Below are positions 34,702 through 43,136 of a stretch of 64,000 bases of DNA, one piece after another. The DNA comes from DASZTV01 sp035547515 (GTDB lineage: Bacteria > Actinomycetota > Actinomycetes > JAFAQI01): NCBI GenBank assembly GCA_035547515.1, contig DASZUS010000083.1, positions 5,261 through 69,260 of the forward strand, read 5' to 3'. The position numbers and the translations under genes are program-made. How positions within the stretch are numbered: the stretch's first letter is position 1; the number at the start of each line of letters is the position of its first letter. The notes below the pieces were generated by a model. That model saw nothing but the letters and a program-made list of their open reading frames with translations, did not search any database and was not told the origin of the DNA.

Positions 34702-36406
34702 GGCAGTCATCGCGGGCTCGGGGGCCGGTGCGAGCGTCACTGCGCTCACCCTCGCCGAAGCCGGCTGGCACGTTGTGATGCTGGAGAAGGGTCCGAACTA
34801 CTTCACCGGGCTAGGCAAGCACTGGCCGCCGAAAACCGTCTTCTCCAACGACAACCTCAAGCTCACCCGCAACTTCGAGCTGCCCGATCCCGTCGCGTAT
34901 CCGCGGACGTTCCGCACCAGCGCCAATCAGAAGAGCGGCTACTACGTCGGCCCCGTCAACGAGCTCCCGGTCGCGGTCGGCGGAGGCACGATTCACTACG
35001 GCGCCGCCACCCCGCGGTTCTGGGACATCGACTTCAAGCAGCTGTCGATGCTCGGGCCCCAGCCGGGGGCCGACGTCGCGGACTGGCCGTTCGAGTACCG
35101 CGACCTGTCCGACCACTTCGACTACCTCGAAGAGGCCATCGGCGTCCAAGGCGACGACGCAGGCGTACCTCACGACCCGGTGCTCAAGCACGCCCCGCGC
35201 GCCAAGAAGTACCCGATGCCGGCGGGACCGCCGCAGCGCGCCTCGCAGCTCGTCGCCGACGGCGCGAAGGCCCTCGGCATGCATCCCTACGCGTTCCCGC
35301 ACGCGATCAACTCGCGGCCGTACAACGGCCGGCCGGTGTGCAACAACTGCGGCTTCTGCGACGCGTACGGCTGCCCGACATCGGCCCGCGGCAGCTCGCT
35401 CGACCTGCTGCACCGTGCGCTGCTGACCGGCCGGGTCGAGCTGCGCGCCGAGACGATGGTCCACCAGGTGGAGATGAAGGGCCGGCGAGCGGTCGGCCTG
35501 CGGTGGATCGACCAGAACGGCCGGCGCGGCGTCGAGACCGGCGACATCGTGGTGCTCGCCGCCTCCGCCATCGAAAGCGCGCGGCTCGCATTGATGTCGC
35601 ACCTGCCGGACCCGCACGACCGGATCGGCCGGCGGCTGATGTTCCACTACTTCACCTCGGGCTTCGGGGTGTTCCTCGACGAGCGGCTCCACGCGTACAA
35701 GAGCTGGGGTGCCGAGACCAACTGCCTCGAGGACTTCTCCGACCCGGACTTCGTCGGCGCCCGGGCCTTCGCCAAGCTGCAGGGTCTGCCCTACATCCGC
35801 GGCGGCCTGTGCGAGCTCGGCGGCAGCGAGGAGGTGCTGGCTGAGGCGCAGTTCTACCAGTACATCCTCAGCGCGATCTCACCCGAGCAGCCCTTCGGCC
35901 GGACGTTCAAGGAACTCATGCGCACGTCGCTGCTCCGCGACCGCATCGCCGGCGTACAGATGCTCGGCCACGACCTGCCCTACCTGACCAACACGGTCAC
36001 GCTGGACCCGAAGGTGAAGGACCGCCACGGCTTCCCGGTGCCGCGCATCACCTACGCCCCGGGCAAGCACGAGAAGGTCGCGCAGGAGTTCTACATCCCG
36101 ATCATCACCGCCGTCCTGAAGGCGGCCGGTGCCACCGTGTCGGCCGCAGTCCCCGCCAACACCCCGCTGATGGGCGCCACCGGCGTGCTGCCGTTGACCC
36201 GGCACATCCTCGGCGGCATGCAGATGGGGGTGGACCCGAAGACCAGCGTCGTCGACGAGTGGGGCCGGGTTCACACCACCGACAACGTCTACGTCCACGA
36301 CGGCGGGGTCTTCGCGACCTCAGGTTCGAACAATCCGACGCTGACGATCATGGCGGTGGTGCGCCGGATGGCGAAGCACCTCGCGGCAACAACGGCCGAC
36401 CACTAG
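34694..36406 (+). CDS. GMC-family flavoprotein dehydrogenase
   Basis: 570 residues from GTG 34694. N-terminal FAD site AGSGAGASVTALTLAEAGWHVVMLEKG (quoted in part), AVGGGTIHYGAATPR, a four-Cys stretch NNCGFCDAYGCPTSARGS (residues about 217-234) and the C-terminal GMC signature GSNNPTLTIMAVVRRMA. No signal peptide of its own, so it is probably exported as a passenger with the Tat subunit encoded just before it. Likely oxidises an alcohol, sugar or sterol at the outer membrane face and passes electrons to a cytochrome or quinone. The acceptor is not encoded here. Its 3' end overlaps the convergent carboxypeptidase gene by 59 bases. Confidence 0.88.
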   Translation: MRKAVIAGSGAGASVTALTLAEAGWHVVMLEKGPNYFTGLGKHWPPKTVFSNDNLKLTRNFELPDPVAYPRTFRTSANQKSGYYVGPVNELPVAVGGGTIHYGAATPRFWDIDFKQLSMLGPQPGADVADWPFEYRDLSDHFDYLEEAIGVQGDDAGVPHDPVLKHAPRAKKYPMPAGPPQRASQLVADGAKALGMHPYAFPHAINSRPYNGRPVCNNCGFCDAYGCPTSARGSSLDLLHRALLTGRVELRAETMVHQVEMKGRRAVGLRWIDQNGRRGVETGDIVVLAASAIESARLALMSHLPDPHDRIGRRLMFHYFTSGFGVFLDERLHAYKSWGAETNCLEDFSDPDFVGARAFAKLQGLPYIRGGLCELGGSEEVLAEAQFYQYILSAISPEQPFGRTFKELMRTSLLRDRIAGVQMLGHDLPYLTNTVTLDPKVKDRHGFPVPRITYAPGKHEKVAQEFYIPIITAVLKAAGATVSAAVPANTPLMGATGVLPLTRHILGGMQMGVDPKTSVVDEWGRVHTTDNVYVHDGGVFATSGSNNPTLTIMAVVRRMAKHLAATTADH

Positions 36407-37334
36407 CCAGCCGCGTGATCCGCTCCACGAGCGATGCCGCCGCTTCGAGCCCGGCGGACAGCTCGTCACGGCCGGGCTGTCCAAGTACGACGCCGGTGAT
36501 CGTGCTCGGCTTGCCGTTCACCGCGCGTACGGCGCGAAATGCGAAGCAACCACCGGCGGCGCTGTCAGAGCCGGTCTTGACCCCCACGAACCCGTCGCGA
36601 CCGAGCAAAGTGTCGGTGTTGTAGACCGTCCCGGCGACGGGCAACCATGCCGAGCGCATCGCCACGACGCTGGCGAAAACCGGAAGCTGCATCGCAGCCT
36701 CGACCACCTTCACCTGGTCGGCAGCTGTCGACACCGTGGAGTCGTCGTAACCGCTGGGATCGGTGTAGCGCGTGTGGGTCATCCCGAGCAGGCGTGCCCC
36801 GGCATTCATACCGTCGACGAACCTTGCCACCGAGCCGTCATCCCACGCGGCCAAGACCGCCGCGATGTTGTTGGCCGACGGCAGCAACAGGGCTTGCAGC
36901 GCTTGCAGCTCGCTGAGGCGCTCCCCCGCGGCTACCGCCACCACCGACTCGCCCCGGCTGCGCCGGGCTTCGTAGTCCGCGACGTCTGCGGCGGACAGCG
37001 TGATCGTCGGGCCCTGCTCACCCACGAGCAGTGGGTGGTCGCGGAGGACGACGTAGGCGGTCATCACCTTGGCGACGCTCGCGATGGGTACCACGCGCTG
37101 CTTGGGGCTCGCGTGCAGCTGCGAGCTGCCGGATTCGGCGTACGCGGCCTCGCCGTACGCCGGCCACAGCGCGCGCGGCAGGGCCGCAGACGCCGTCCGC
37201 CCGTGAGCTGCGGCCACGATGGCCACGGCGCTGGCAACCAGCACCGCGCTGCCCGTGAGATGGCGCCTTCGGTGGAGCATGGCGTCAGTGAAGGCGGCGA
37301 GCTGTTGCCGGAGCGTTCGCGGATTTCGATACAC
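36348..37334 (-). CDS. D-alanyl-D-alanine carboxypeptidase (peptidase S11)
   Basis: 328 residues from GTG 37334; ATG 37277 (MLHRRRHLTGS) would give a shorter product with the same signal anchor. The N-terminal membrane segment is AVLVASAVAIVAAAHG. Penicillin-binding motifs: SVAK (86-89), SAN (153-155) and KTG (253-255). It trims the terminal D-Ala of peptidoglycan stem peptides outside the cell. It is divergent from the two-component system, about 29 bases apart, and its stop lies inside the GMC gene. Confidence 0.9.
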   Translation of the reverse strand: MYRNPRTLRQQLAAFTDAMLHRRRHLTGSAVLVASAVAIVAAAHGRTASAALPRALWPAYGEAAYAESGSSQLHASPKQRVVPIASVAKVMTAYVVLRDHPLLVGEQGPTITLSAADVADYEARRSRGESVVAVAAGERLSELQALQALLLPSANNIAAVLAAWDDGSVARFVDGMNAGARLLGMTHTRYTDPSGYDDSTVSTAADQVKVVEAAMQLPVFASVVAMRSAWLPVAGTVYNTDTLLGRDGFVGVKTGSDSAAGGCFAFRAVRAVNGKPSTITGVVLGQPGRDELSAGLEAAASLVERITRLASGRPLLPRGASPSGAPPP

Positions 37335-37363
37335 CGACGACAGGTCGCGGCTGGGACCATCGA

Positions 37364-38059
37364 GTGGTGCGGGTGCTGGTTGTCGAGGACGAGCCGTTGA
37401 TGGCCCAGGCGATTCGAGACGGCCTCCGGCTCGAGGCGATCGCGGCGGACATCGCCGGCGACGGCGACACCGCCTTGGAGCTGCTCGCGATCAGCGACTA
37501 CGACATCGCGGTCCTCGACCGCGACATCCCCGGCCCGTCGGGTGACGACATCGCGCGGCACATCCTCGCCGAGGGCAGCGGGATACCGATCCTCATGCTC
37601 ACTGCGGCGGACCGTCTCGACGACAAGGAGTCAGGCTTCGAGCTCGGTGCCGACGACTACTTGACGAAGCCGTTCGAGCTTCGCGAGCTCGTACTCCGGC
37701 TCCGTGCGCTCGATCGACGCCGCGGCCACAACCGGCCGCCGATCCGAGAGACTGCCGGGCTGCGGGTGGACCCGTTCCGCCGAGAGGTCTATCGCGATGG
37801 TCGCTACATCGCCCTCACCCGCAAGCAGTTCGCCGTGCTCGAGGTGCTGGTGGCCGCGGACGGCGGCGTCATCAGCGCCGAGGAGCTGCTCGAGCGGGCG
37901 TGGGACGAGCACGCTGACCCGTTCACCAACGCTGTGCGCATCACCGTCTCCGGGCTGCGCAAGCGGCTCGGCGAGCCTTGGGTCATCGCGACCGTGCCCG
38001 GGGTCGGCTACCGCATCGACCCCATGGCAGGCGGAGACCGGACCGCACAACGTGGATAG
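37364..38059 (+). CDS. OmpR/PhoB-family response regulator
   Basis: 231 residues from GTG 37364 (GTG 37367 is equally possible). Receiver: acidic pair ED at 9-10, phospho-acceptor Asp in VLDRDIPG (about 52), MLTAADRLDD and LTKPF with the conserved Lys. The C-terminal winged helix is typical: RREVYRDGRYIALTRKQFAVLEVL and VRITVSGLRKRLGEPWVIATVPGVGYRID (quoted in part). The kinase gene overlaps it by 8 bases. Confidence 0.94.
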   Translation: MVRVLVVEDEPLMAQAIRDGLRLEAIAADIAGDGDTALELLAISDYDIAVLDRDIPGPSGDDIARHILAEGSGIPILMLTAADRLDDKESGFELGADDYLTKPFELRELVLRLRALDRRRGHNRPPIRETAGLRVDPFRREVYRDGRYIALTRKQFAVLEVLVAADGGVISAEELLERAWDEHADPFTNAVRITVSGLRKRLGEPWVIATVPGVGYRIDPMAGGDRTAQRG

Positions 38060-39938
38060 GCGGCCCGGGCTGAGCGTCCGGCTCAAGCTCACCCTCAGCT
38101 ACGCGGGCTTCGTCATGCTCGTCGGCGCACTCGGGCTCACCGTCGGGTACTTCTCACTCTCCCGCGGATCCCATCCCGGCGTGATCTTCTTCGCCCGCAG
38201 TCACACCGACCTGCTGCGCGACTTCGCTCCCACCGCCATCACGGTGATGTCCGTGCTGCTCATCGTCGGCCTCGTCGGGGGGTGGTTTCTGGCCGGCCGG
38301 ATGCTCGCCCCTCTCAATCGCATCACCGAGGCGACCCGGGTGGCGGCGTCCGGGTCGCTCTCGCACCGGATCGCGATGGGTGGTCGGCAGGACGAGATCC
38401 GGGAGCTGGCGGACAGCTTCGACACGATGCTCGGCAGGCTCGAAGCGCAGGTCGCCGAGCAGCAGCGCTTCGCGGCCAACGCCTCCCACGAGCTGCGCAC
38501 TCCGCTGGCGATAACGCAGACCCTGCTCGATGTCGCGCGCAAGGACCATGGCGACCCCGCCGTACTCATCGAGCGCCTGTACGCCGTGAACACCCGAGCT
38601 ATCGACCTCACTGAGGCCCTGCTGACCCTGAGCCGCGCCGGCCAGCGGTCCTTCACGGCTGAGCCCGTGGACCTTTCGCTCATCGCCGAAGAGGTCACCG
38701 AGACGCTGCTGCCCCTTGCCGAGAAGCACGGCGTCACCATCGAAGCGGCTGCCGACGTCGCGATGGCTCGGGGCTCACCGCCGCTGCTGCTCCAGCTGGT
38801 GACCAACCTGGTGCACAACGGGATCGTCCACAACCGCCCCTGTGGTGGAACGGTGCAAGTCACCACGCGGACCGAGGACTCGACCGTCGTGCTCACCGTG
38901 GAGAACACCGGCGAGCGGCTCGACCCACAACTCGTCGCGACCTACGTCGAGCCCTTCCTGCGCGGGACGCAGCGGGTGCAAAGCGATCAGGCGGGTGTCG
39001 GCCTCGGCCTCGCCATCGTCGACCGGATCGTCCGGGCACACGACGGCACGCTGACGCTTGCCCCACGCGACGCGGGAGGGTTACGCGTCACCGTCTCGCT
39101 AGTGGTTGGCTTACCCGAGGGCGGCGTGACGTCCCTCGCGGGCGTTGACGCGCTAGGGAGTCGGGCAGGTCTGCGCGTAGGCACAGACGTTGAACGACTG
39201 GCCATCCGCGGCCAGCGCCGACGGAGTCGCCTCGTTGATGCCGATGCCCGGACCCATGTCGATCATCGTCGGGTTGCCCGACGCGATCGTGTGGGTGCCG
39301 CTGCTGGTGGTGTAGGTCGACGTCGGCCCGAAGTGCGTCGTCCCGGTGCCCGCAGGGATGGTCTGGACGAGCACCGTCGGCGCCTCATAGATCCACTCGG
39401 CCGAGGAGCCCGTCGAGGTGTAGGCGATGCTCTTGTCGAACGTCCAGCCCTCGGCCGGGTCCTTCAGCGAGACATCCCACTGCCCCGAGGACGTCTGGTT
39501 GATGTTGACGCTGACCACATCACCGGGCTTGACGGTGCAGGCGCTGTTCCCGCTGCAGTTGGAAAGCGGCGTCTCGGTCGCGGGCAGGATCTCGTACCAG
39601 GCGTTGTACTGGCCCCCGCTGATGAGCCCGCCGATCGGGGAGTTCTCGCTGACCCCCGCCTGGATCAGGTCCGAGGTGTTGTAGCCGCCGATGCCGGCCC
39701 AGGTCGCCGAGAAGCCAGGCGGGAGCAGCCCGGCGCTCGGAACCGTGAACGTCGAACTGACGCCGGTGATCCCGCTGCCGGGCGTGACGGCGTACCCCGA
39801 CCAGTTGAGGCTGCTCGCCGTACCTCCATGGGTGGGCAGGACCTCATGAGCGCTGGTCTTGAGGAGTGCCTGGTTGGCCACGCCACCCGCCGCGGTGGCG
39901 GGAACTGCTGCGCATGCGATGGCGCAGGCGGCGGCTGA
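38052..39938 (+). CDS. Sensor histidine kinase whose frame lacks a stop at the domain end
   Basis: Start GTG 38052. Two membrane helices (about 13-34 and 60-82) flank a short external loop of about 25 residues. HAMP (RMLAPLNRITEATRVAASG) and HisKA with NASHELRTPLA (His about 146) follow. The ATPase domain has NLVHNGIVHN (N box), VENTGERLDP (G1) and GVGLGLAIVDRIVRAHDGTL (G2). Kinase homology ends near 39105 (GGLRVTVSL). From there the frame runs on for about 275 codons, antisense to the G1 peptidase gene, with Arg-rich composition typical of shadow translation. The true product is probably about 355 residues. CTAG at 39099-39102 would give a stop after a one-base shift. Confidence 0.85.
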   Translation: MDRRPGLSVRLKLTLSYAGFVMLVGALGLTVGYFSLSRGSHPGVIFFARSHTDLLRDFAPTAITVMSVLLIVGLVGGWFLAGRMLAPLNRITEATRVAASGSLSHRIAMGGRQDEIRELADSFDTMLGRLEAQVAEQQRFAANASHELRTPLAITQTLLDVARKDHGDPAVLIERLYAVNTRAIDLTEALLTLSRAGQRSFTAEPVDLSLIAEEVTETLLPLAEKHGVTIEAAADVAMARGSPPLLLQLVTNLVHNGIVHNRPCGGTVQVTTRTEDSTVVLTVENTGERLDPQLVATYVEPFLRGTQRVQSDQAGVGLGLAIVDRIVRAHDGTLTLAPRDAGGLRVTVSLVVGLPEGGVTSLAGVDALGSRAGLRVGTDVERLAIRGQRRRSRLVDADARTHVDHRRVARRDRVGAAAGGVGRRRPEVRRPGARRDGLDEHRRRLIDPLGRGARRGVGDALVERPALGRVLQRDIPLPRGRLVDVDADHITGLDGAGAVPAAVGKRRLGRGQDLVPGVVLAPADEPADRGVLADPRLDQVRGVVAADAGPGRREARREQPGARNRERRTDAGDPAAGRDGVPRPVEAARRTSMGGQDLMSAGLEECLVGHATRRGGGNCCACDGAGGG

Positions 39939-39971
39939 CGCGATGGCGATCCGGAGCGAAAGACGATGCAT
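39153..39971 (-). CDS. G1-family glutamic endopeptidase (eqolisin), secreted
   Basis: 272 residues from ATG 39971. A signal peptide is clear (LSLRIAIASAAACAIACAAVPATAA; quoted in part, cut near residue 28). Catalytic motifs of peptidase G1: NWSGY (56-60), WAGIGGYN..DLIQAG with Gln about 104, and SAEWIYE with Glu about 192. Two Cys in SNCSGNSACTV and two near the C-terminus can make disulfides. Eqolisins are acid-active proteases known mostly from fungi, with a bacterial minority. The gene is transcribed alone. Confidence 0.88.
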   Translation of the reverse strand: MHRLSLRIAIASAAACAIACAAVPATAAGGVANQALLKTSAHEVLPTHGGTASSLNWSGYAVTPGSGITGVSSTFTVPSAGLLPPGFSATWAGIGGYNTSDLIQAGVSENSPIGGLISGGQYNAWYEILPATETPLSNCSGNSACTVKPGDVVSVNINQTSSGQWDVSLKDPAEGWTFDKSIAYTSTGSSAEWIYEAPTVLVQTIPAGTGTTHFGPTSTYTTSSGTHTIASGNPTMIDMGPGIGINEATPSALAADGQSFNVCAYAQTCPTP

Positions 39972-40100
39972 GCCCTGCCCTGTCTGCTGAGGTGGGAGGG
40001 GGCAGGCGCCGAGGGTGGCCCACGCCGACTTGCCCTGCCGACAATGATGTCGCGTCCGGGCTTCCCTGAAAAGCCAGGCCTGAAACGGGGCGCCGGTCAG

Positions 40101-40295
40101 CTACCCGCGGGACAGGATCAGCGCCCGCGTCGGGCAGGCTCGTGCGGCCCGGCGGGCGTGACCCAGCACCTCGACCGGCAGCTCGCCGTTGTCGAGGATC
40201 GGGTAGCCCCACTCGTCCAACGTCACGCGCTCCGGGAGCAGGTCTGCGCACAGCCCGTGCGCGGTGCAGCGAATCGGGTCGAGCTCGAGTCTCAT
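40101..40295 (-). CDS. 3Fe-4S ferredoxin
   Basis: 64 residues from ATG 40295, overlapping the stop of the NuoF-like gene (ATGA). CTAHGLC (Cys 10 and 16, with His where the second Cys of a 4Fe-4S site would be) and ACPTRAL near the end give the three-Cys pattern of P450-type [3Fe-4S] ferredoxins. Last gene of the redox operon. It may take electrons from the NuoF-like flavoprotein; supply to the P450 at 15.2 kb is possible but speculative. Confidence 0.88.
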   Translation of the reverse strand: MRLELDPIRCTAHGLCADLLPERVTLDEWGYPILDNGELPVEVLGHARRAARACPTRALILSRG

Positions 40296-41554
40296 CGCGG
40301 CACCGGGAGAAAAGGCGCGGCGGCGACGCCCGCACACGGCTTACCGGCCCGGTGCCGAGCGACGTCCTTGGCAAACGTGGACAACGCGCTTGCCACCAAC
40401 CGTACGGCGCCGTCCGGGTGCCGGCACGCTCCACGACCCGGCACGACATCGAGCCAGCGGTTGAGGGCCCGCCAGCTCGACTCGTTCCACGTCCCCGCTG
40501 CGAGCGCGGTCATCGCCCCGGCGATGGCCGGCAACCCGTTGAGGCATGGTCCGCACTGCTGGGCACTGGAGGCAGCGAGGTAGGACACCACCCGTGCTGT
40601 CTCGGCGATGCCGCACGCGCCGGGCGGCAGCACGGCCAGCACGCCGGCTCCGAGCGCAGCGCCCACGCTTCGCAATCCGCCGTGGCTCAGTGGCACTCGT
40701 GCGGCCTGCGTGGCAGGCAGCCAGCTGCCGAAGTAGCCGCCGACGAGCACGGCGGTTGAGGCCTCGAGTGGCAGGCCTGCGGCGGCGGCGACCCGCCCGA
40801 TCGTCGTGCCGGTCGCGACCTCCGCGACCCGCGGCTCGAGGTTCGATCCGCTGACCGTCACCAGCATGGTGCCGGGCTCCGCGGGGTCACCCACGGCGCG
40901 GTACCAGTCGAATCCGCGCATCGCGATGGTTGCCAAGTGCGCGAGGGACTCGACGTTGCTGATCAACGTAGGCCGGCCACGCACGCCTTTCTCATAGGGC
41001 CTCGGCGGCGTGTATGCCGGGACCGCCTCGCCGCCGTTTAGCCGGCTGACGAGCGCAGACTCCTCGCTCGCGACGTACCGCGGTGCCGTTGTCTCGATGG
41101 TGACCGGCACTCGCTCGCCACCGCGCTCGAGGAGGGCGGCACGCAGGTACCCGATCGCGGGTGACCCGGCGTGCACGACGACGTACCCGCGATCGGCGCC
41201 CACAGCGCGAGCGGCGAGCTGAATGCCGTCGAGCACGAGGTGCGGCGCCCAGGTGAGAAGCATCGTGTCTTTCGCGCTGGCCGGCTCCCCCTCGCAGCCG
41301 TTGGCCACGACAACGGCCGGACCCTTGCCGGCGCCGACGGAGGCAAGCTTGCGCGCTACCGGAAAGCCGGCGCCGCCGCGTCCGAGCAACCCGGCGGCGG
41401 CAACCTGTTCGACCAGCGCCGCGGCGCCGACAGCCGGAAGCGGTCCCCAGACCTCGCGGTGGTGTGCCAGACCCATCGGACCGCCGCGGGACAGGCCCGC
41501 GAGCAGGCGCCCGCCGGCCTGCGCGGCGCGCGGCTCTTCGAGAGTCACGGTCAC
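40292..41554 (-). CDS. NuoF-like NADH-binding flavoprotein (complex I 51-kDa family)
   Basis: 420 residues from GTG 41554, in a 4-base overlap with the upstream gene; the long open frame beyond it is a shadow. FMN and NADH site GLLGRGGAGFPVARKL (about 55-70), NGCEGEPASAKDTMLL, SNVESLAHLATI, and a C-terminal iron-sulfur region QCGPCLNGLPAI ... GACRHPDGAV with three Cys. No complex I subunits are near, so this is a stand-alone NADH (or other donor) dehydrogenase module. Its operon partners are a ferredoxin, a ferric-reductase-like membrane protein and ApbE. Confidence 0.85.
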   Translation of the reverse strand: MTVTLEEPRAAQAGGRLLAGLSRGGPMGLAHHREVWGPLPAVGAAALVEQVAAAGLLGRGGAGFPVARKLASVGAGKGPAVVVANGCEGEPASAKDTMLLTWAPHLVLDGIQLAARAVGADRGYVVVHAGSPAIGYLRAALLERGGERVPVTIETTAPRYVASEESALVSRLNGGEAVPAYTPPRPYEKGVRGRPTLISNVESLAHLATIAMRGFDWYRAVGDPAEPGTMLVTVSGSNLEPRVAEVATGTTIGRVAAAAGLPLEASTAVLVGGYFGSWLPATQAARVPLSHGGLRSVGAALGAGVLAVLPPGACGIAETARVVSYLAASSAQQCGPCLNGLPAIAGAMTALAAGTWNESSWRALNRWLDVVPGRGACRHPDGAVRLVASALSTFAKDVARHRAGKPCAGVAAAPFLPVPR

Positions 41555-42150
41555 CGCAGACCTGCTACGCGCGGCATGACGGTCAGCGAATGCCGACGGG
41601 CGCTGGTCGACCAGCGAGCCGCCGTCGCCGCCACCAGCACGCCGAGCGAGGCGAGCGCGAGGTAGAGACCCCATCGGCCGTGGGCGGCGTCCGTGCCGGT
41701 GATCAGGAAGTGGCCGAACGCGAGCGGCCACATCGCGTAAACGATCCAATGGATCGCGCGCCACGCTCGAAGCGAGATCCGCTCGCGCACCAGGCTGGTG
41801 CCGATCACGAGAAGGATCGCGTCGAAGGCGAACGTCCCCATGGCGACGCCGAGCGAGTCGTAGGTCGAGGTGAACGGAACCGCCACCGCCCACCAGCCGA
41901 CCTGCACGAACGTGTCGATGACCGTCGTCAGGATGTGCATGACGGTGAACCCGAGAGCGAGCAGCGCGACGTTGCGGTGCAGCTGCTGCGTGGCGAACCG
42001 GGGCCAGTAGCGGCTCTCGCGCAGCCGTTGCGTCGACGCCAGTCCCAAGCCGAAGTCCACGGTCAGCAAGACGAACGCAACGATCGCCGTGGCGCGGGTC
42101 AGGTACCAGAGCTGGGGTGAGGCGGTGAACGACGCGGCGAGGGTGGTCAC
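41551..42150 (-). CDS. Ferric-reductase-like heme membrane protein
   Basis: 199 residues from GTG 42150, overlapping ApbE by 4 bases. Six hydrophobic segments. His residues sit in the expected helix positions: QQLHRNVALLALGFTVMHIL (two His one helix apart) and RAIHWIVYAMWPLAFGHFLITGTD (quoted in part), as in MsrQ/NOX-type b-heme proteins. It probably carries electrons across the membrane between the NuoF-like protein and an external acceptor. Confidence 0.8.
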   Translation of the reverse strand: MTTLAASFTASPQLWYLTRATAIVAFVLLTVDFGLGLASTQRLRESRYWPRFATQQLHRNVALLALGFTVMHILTTVIDTFVQVGWWAVAVPFTSTYDSLGVAMGTFAFDAILLVIGTSLVRERISLRAWRAIHWIVYAMWPLAFGHFLITGTDAAHGRWGLYLALASLGVLVAATAARWSTSARRHSLTVMPRVAGLR

Positions 42151-43136
42151 GGCTCTACCGCCTGGTCCACGGGCCATTCGCCGACCTGGGATACCGCGCC
42201 GTCGTGGGTGACCAGCCGCGCCGCGAAGCCACGCGTGGCGAGCCAGCTCTCGGCGGCCTCGCCGGCAATGATCGCGGCGGTGGACGCGGTGTTCGCCAGC
42301 GTGCACGTCGACGCCGCCACGCTGACGGTCCGCCAAGGGCCACTCGCTGGCCCTCCGTGTCGCGGGTCGATCAGGTGGTGCAGCTCGCTGCCGCCGCGAC
42401 GCCAGCGGCGCGCCCGTGTGCTCGACGTCGCAAGCCCGCCGCTGTCGAGGGTGATGTGCTGCGTCAGCCCGTCGTCAGCCGGCAAGCACGGGTCGCTGCG
42501 GTCGGTGACCGCGATCGGCCAGCCACCTGCCGGAGGCAGCCCGTCCACGCTGATGTCGCCGCCGAGGCTGACCAGCACACCGCCACCGCCGGCCTCGAGG
42601 GCCGCCGTCGATGCGAGGTCCGCGGCGAGTGCCTTGGCGGTCGCACCCAGGTCGACCACCGCGCCCGCGCGTACCCGTGCCCGGTGGTTGCTCTCGTCGA
42701 GGTCGATCGCCGCAGCACCGGGCACGTCCCGTACGCCGATGACCCGCGGCCCGTCCGAGGCGATTGCGCTGAACGTGCGGTCGTAGCCGTGGTCGATGAG
42801 TACGCCGCCCACCGTCGGGTCGACCAGGCCGTCCGTCCACTCCGCCGCGTCGATCGCGACCCGTAGCGCGCGGGTGAGCAACGCGCTGATCGGCACCCAT
42901 TGGCCCTTCGCCGCGTTGAGCCGTGAGAGCTCGGAGTCGGGCCGGAACCGGCTGGCTGCGCGATCGATCTCGATCAGGACTTGCTCCACCGCCTCACACG
43001 CGTCGTGCACGGATGAAGCGTCGGTGACGATGAGGTGGACCGCCGTTCCGAGCGCGGGCCAGTCGGCGATGCCGAAGGCGTGCTCGGCGGCATAGGCGCG
43101 ATGCAGGTCCCGCCGGGTCACGGCGGGGGCGCTCAT
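42147..43136 (-). CDS. apbE: FAD:protein FMN transferase (ApbE)
   Basis: 329 residues from ATG 43136, which overlaps the stop of the upstream gene (TGATG). Motifs: FRPDSELSRLNA, DGLVDPTVGGVLIDHGYDRTF (quoted in part), VDLGATAKALAADLA, SLGGDISVDG and HHLIDPRHGGPASG, followed by TCTLANTASTAAIIAG. ApbE attaches FMN covalently to a Ser/Thr of a target. No protein with the full attachment motif is encoded in the operon, so the target is elsewhere or atypical. No signal peptide or lipobox is seen. Confidence 0.9.
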   Translation of the reverse strand: MSAPAVTRRDLHRAYAAEHAFGIADWPALGTAVHLIVTDASSVHDACEAVEQVLIEIDRAASRFRPDSELSRLNAAKGQWVPISALLTRALRVAIDAAEWTDGLVDPTVGGVLIDHGYDRTFSAIASDGPRVIGVRDVPGAAAIDLDESNHRARVRAGAVVDLGATAKALAADLASTAALEAGGGGVLVSLGGDISVDGLPPAGGWPIAVTDRSDPCLPADDGLTQHITLDSGGLATSSTRARRWRRGGSELHHLIDPRHGGPASGPWRTVSVAASTCTLANTASTAAIIAGEAAESWLATRGFAARLVTHDGAVSQVGEWPVDQAVEP

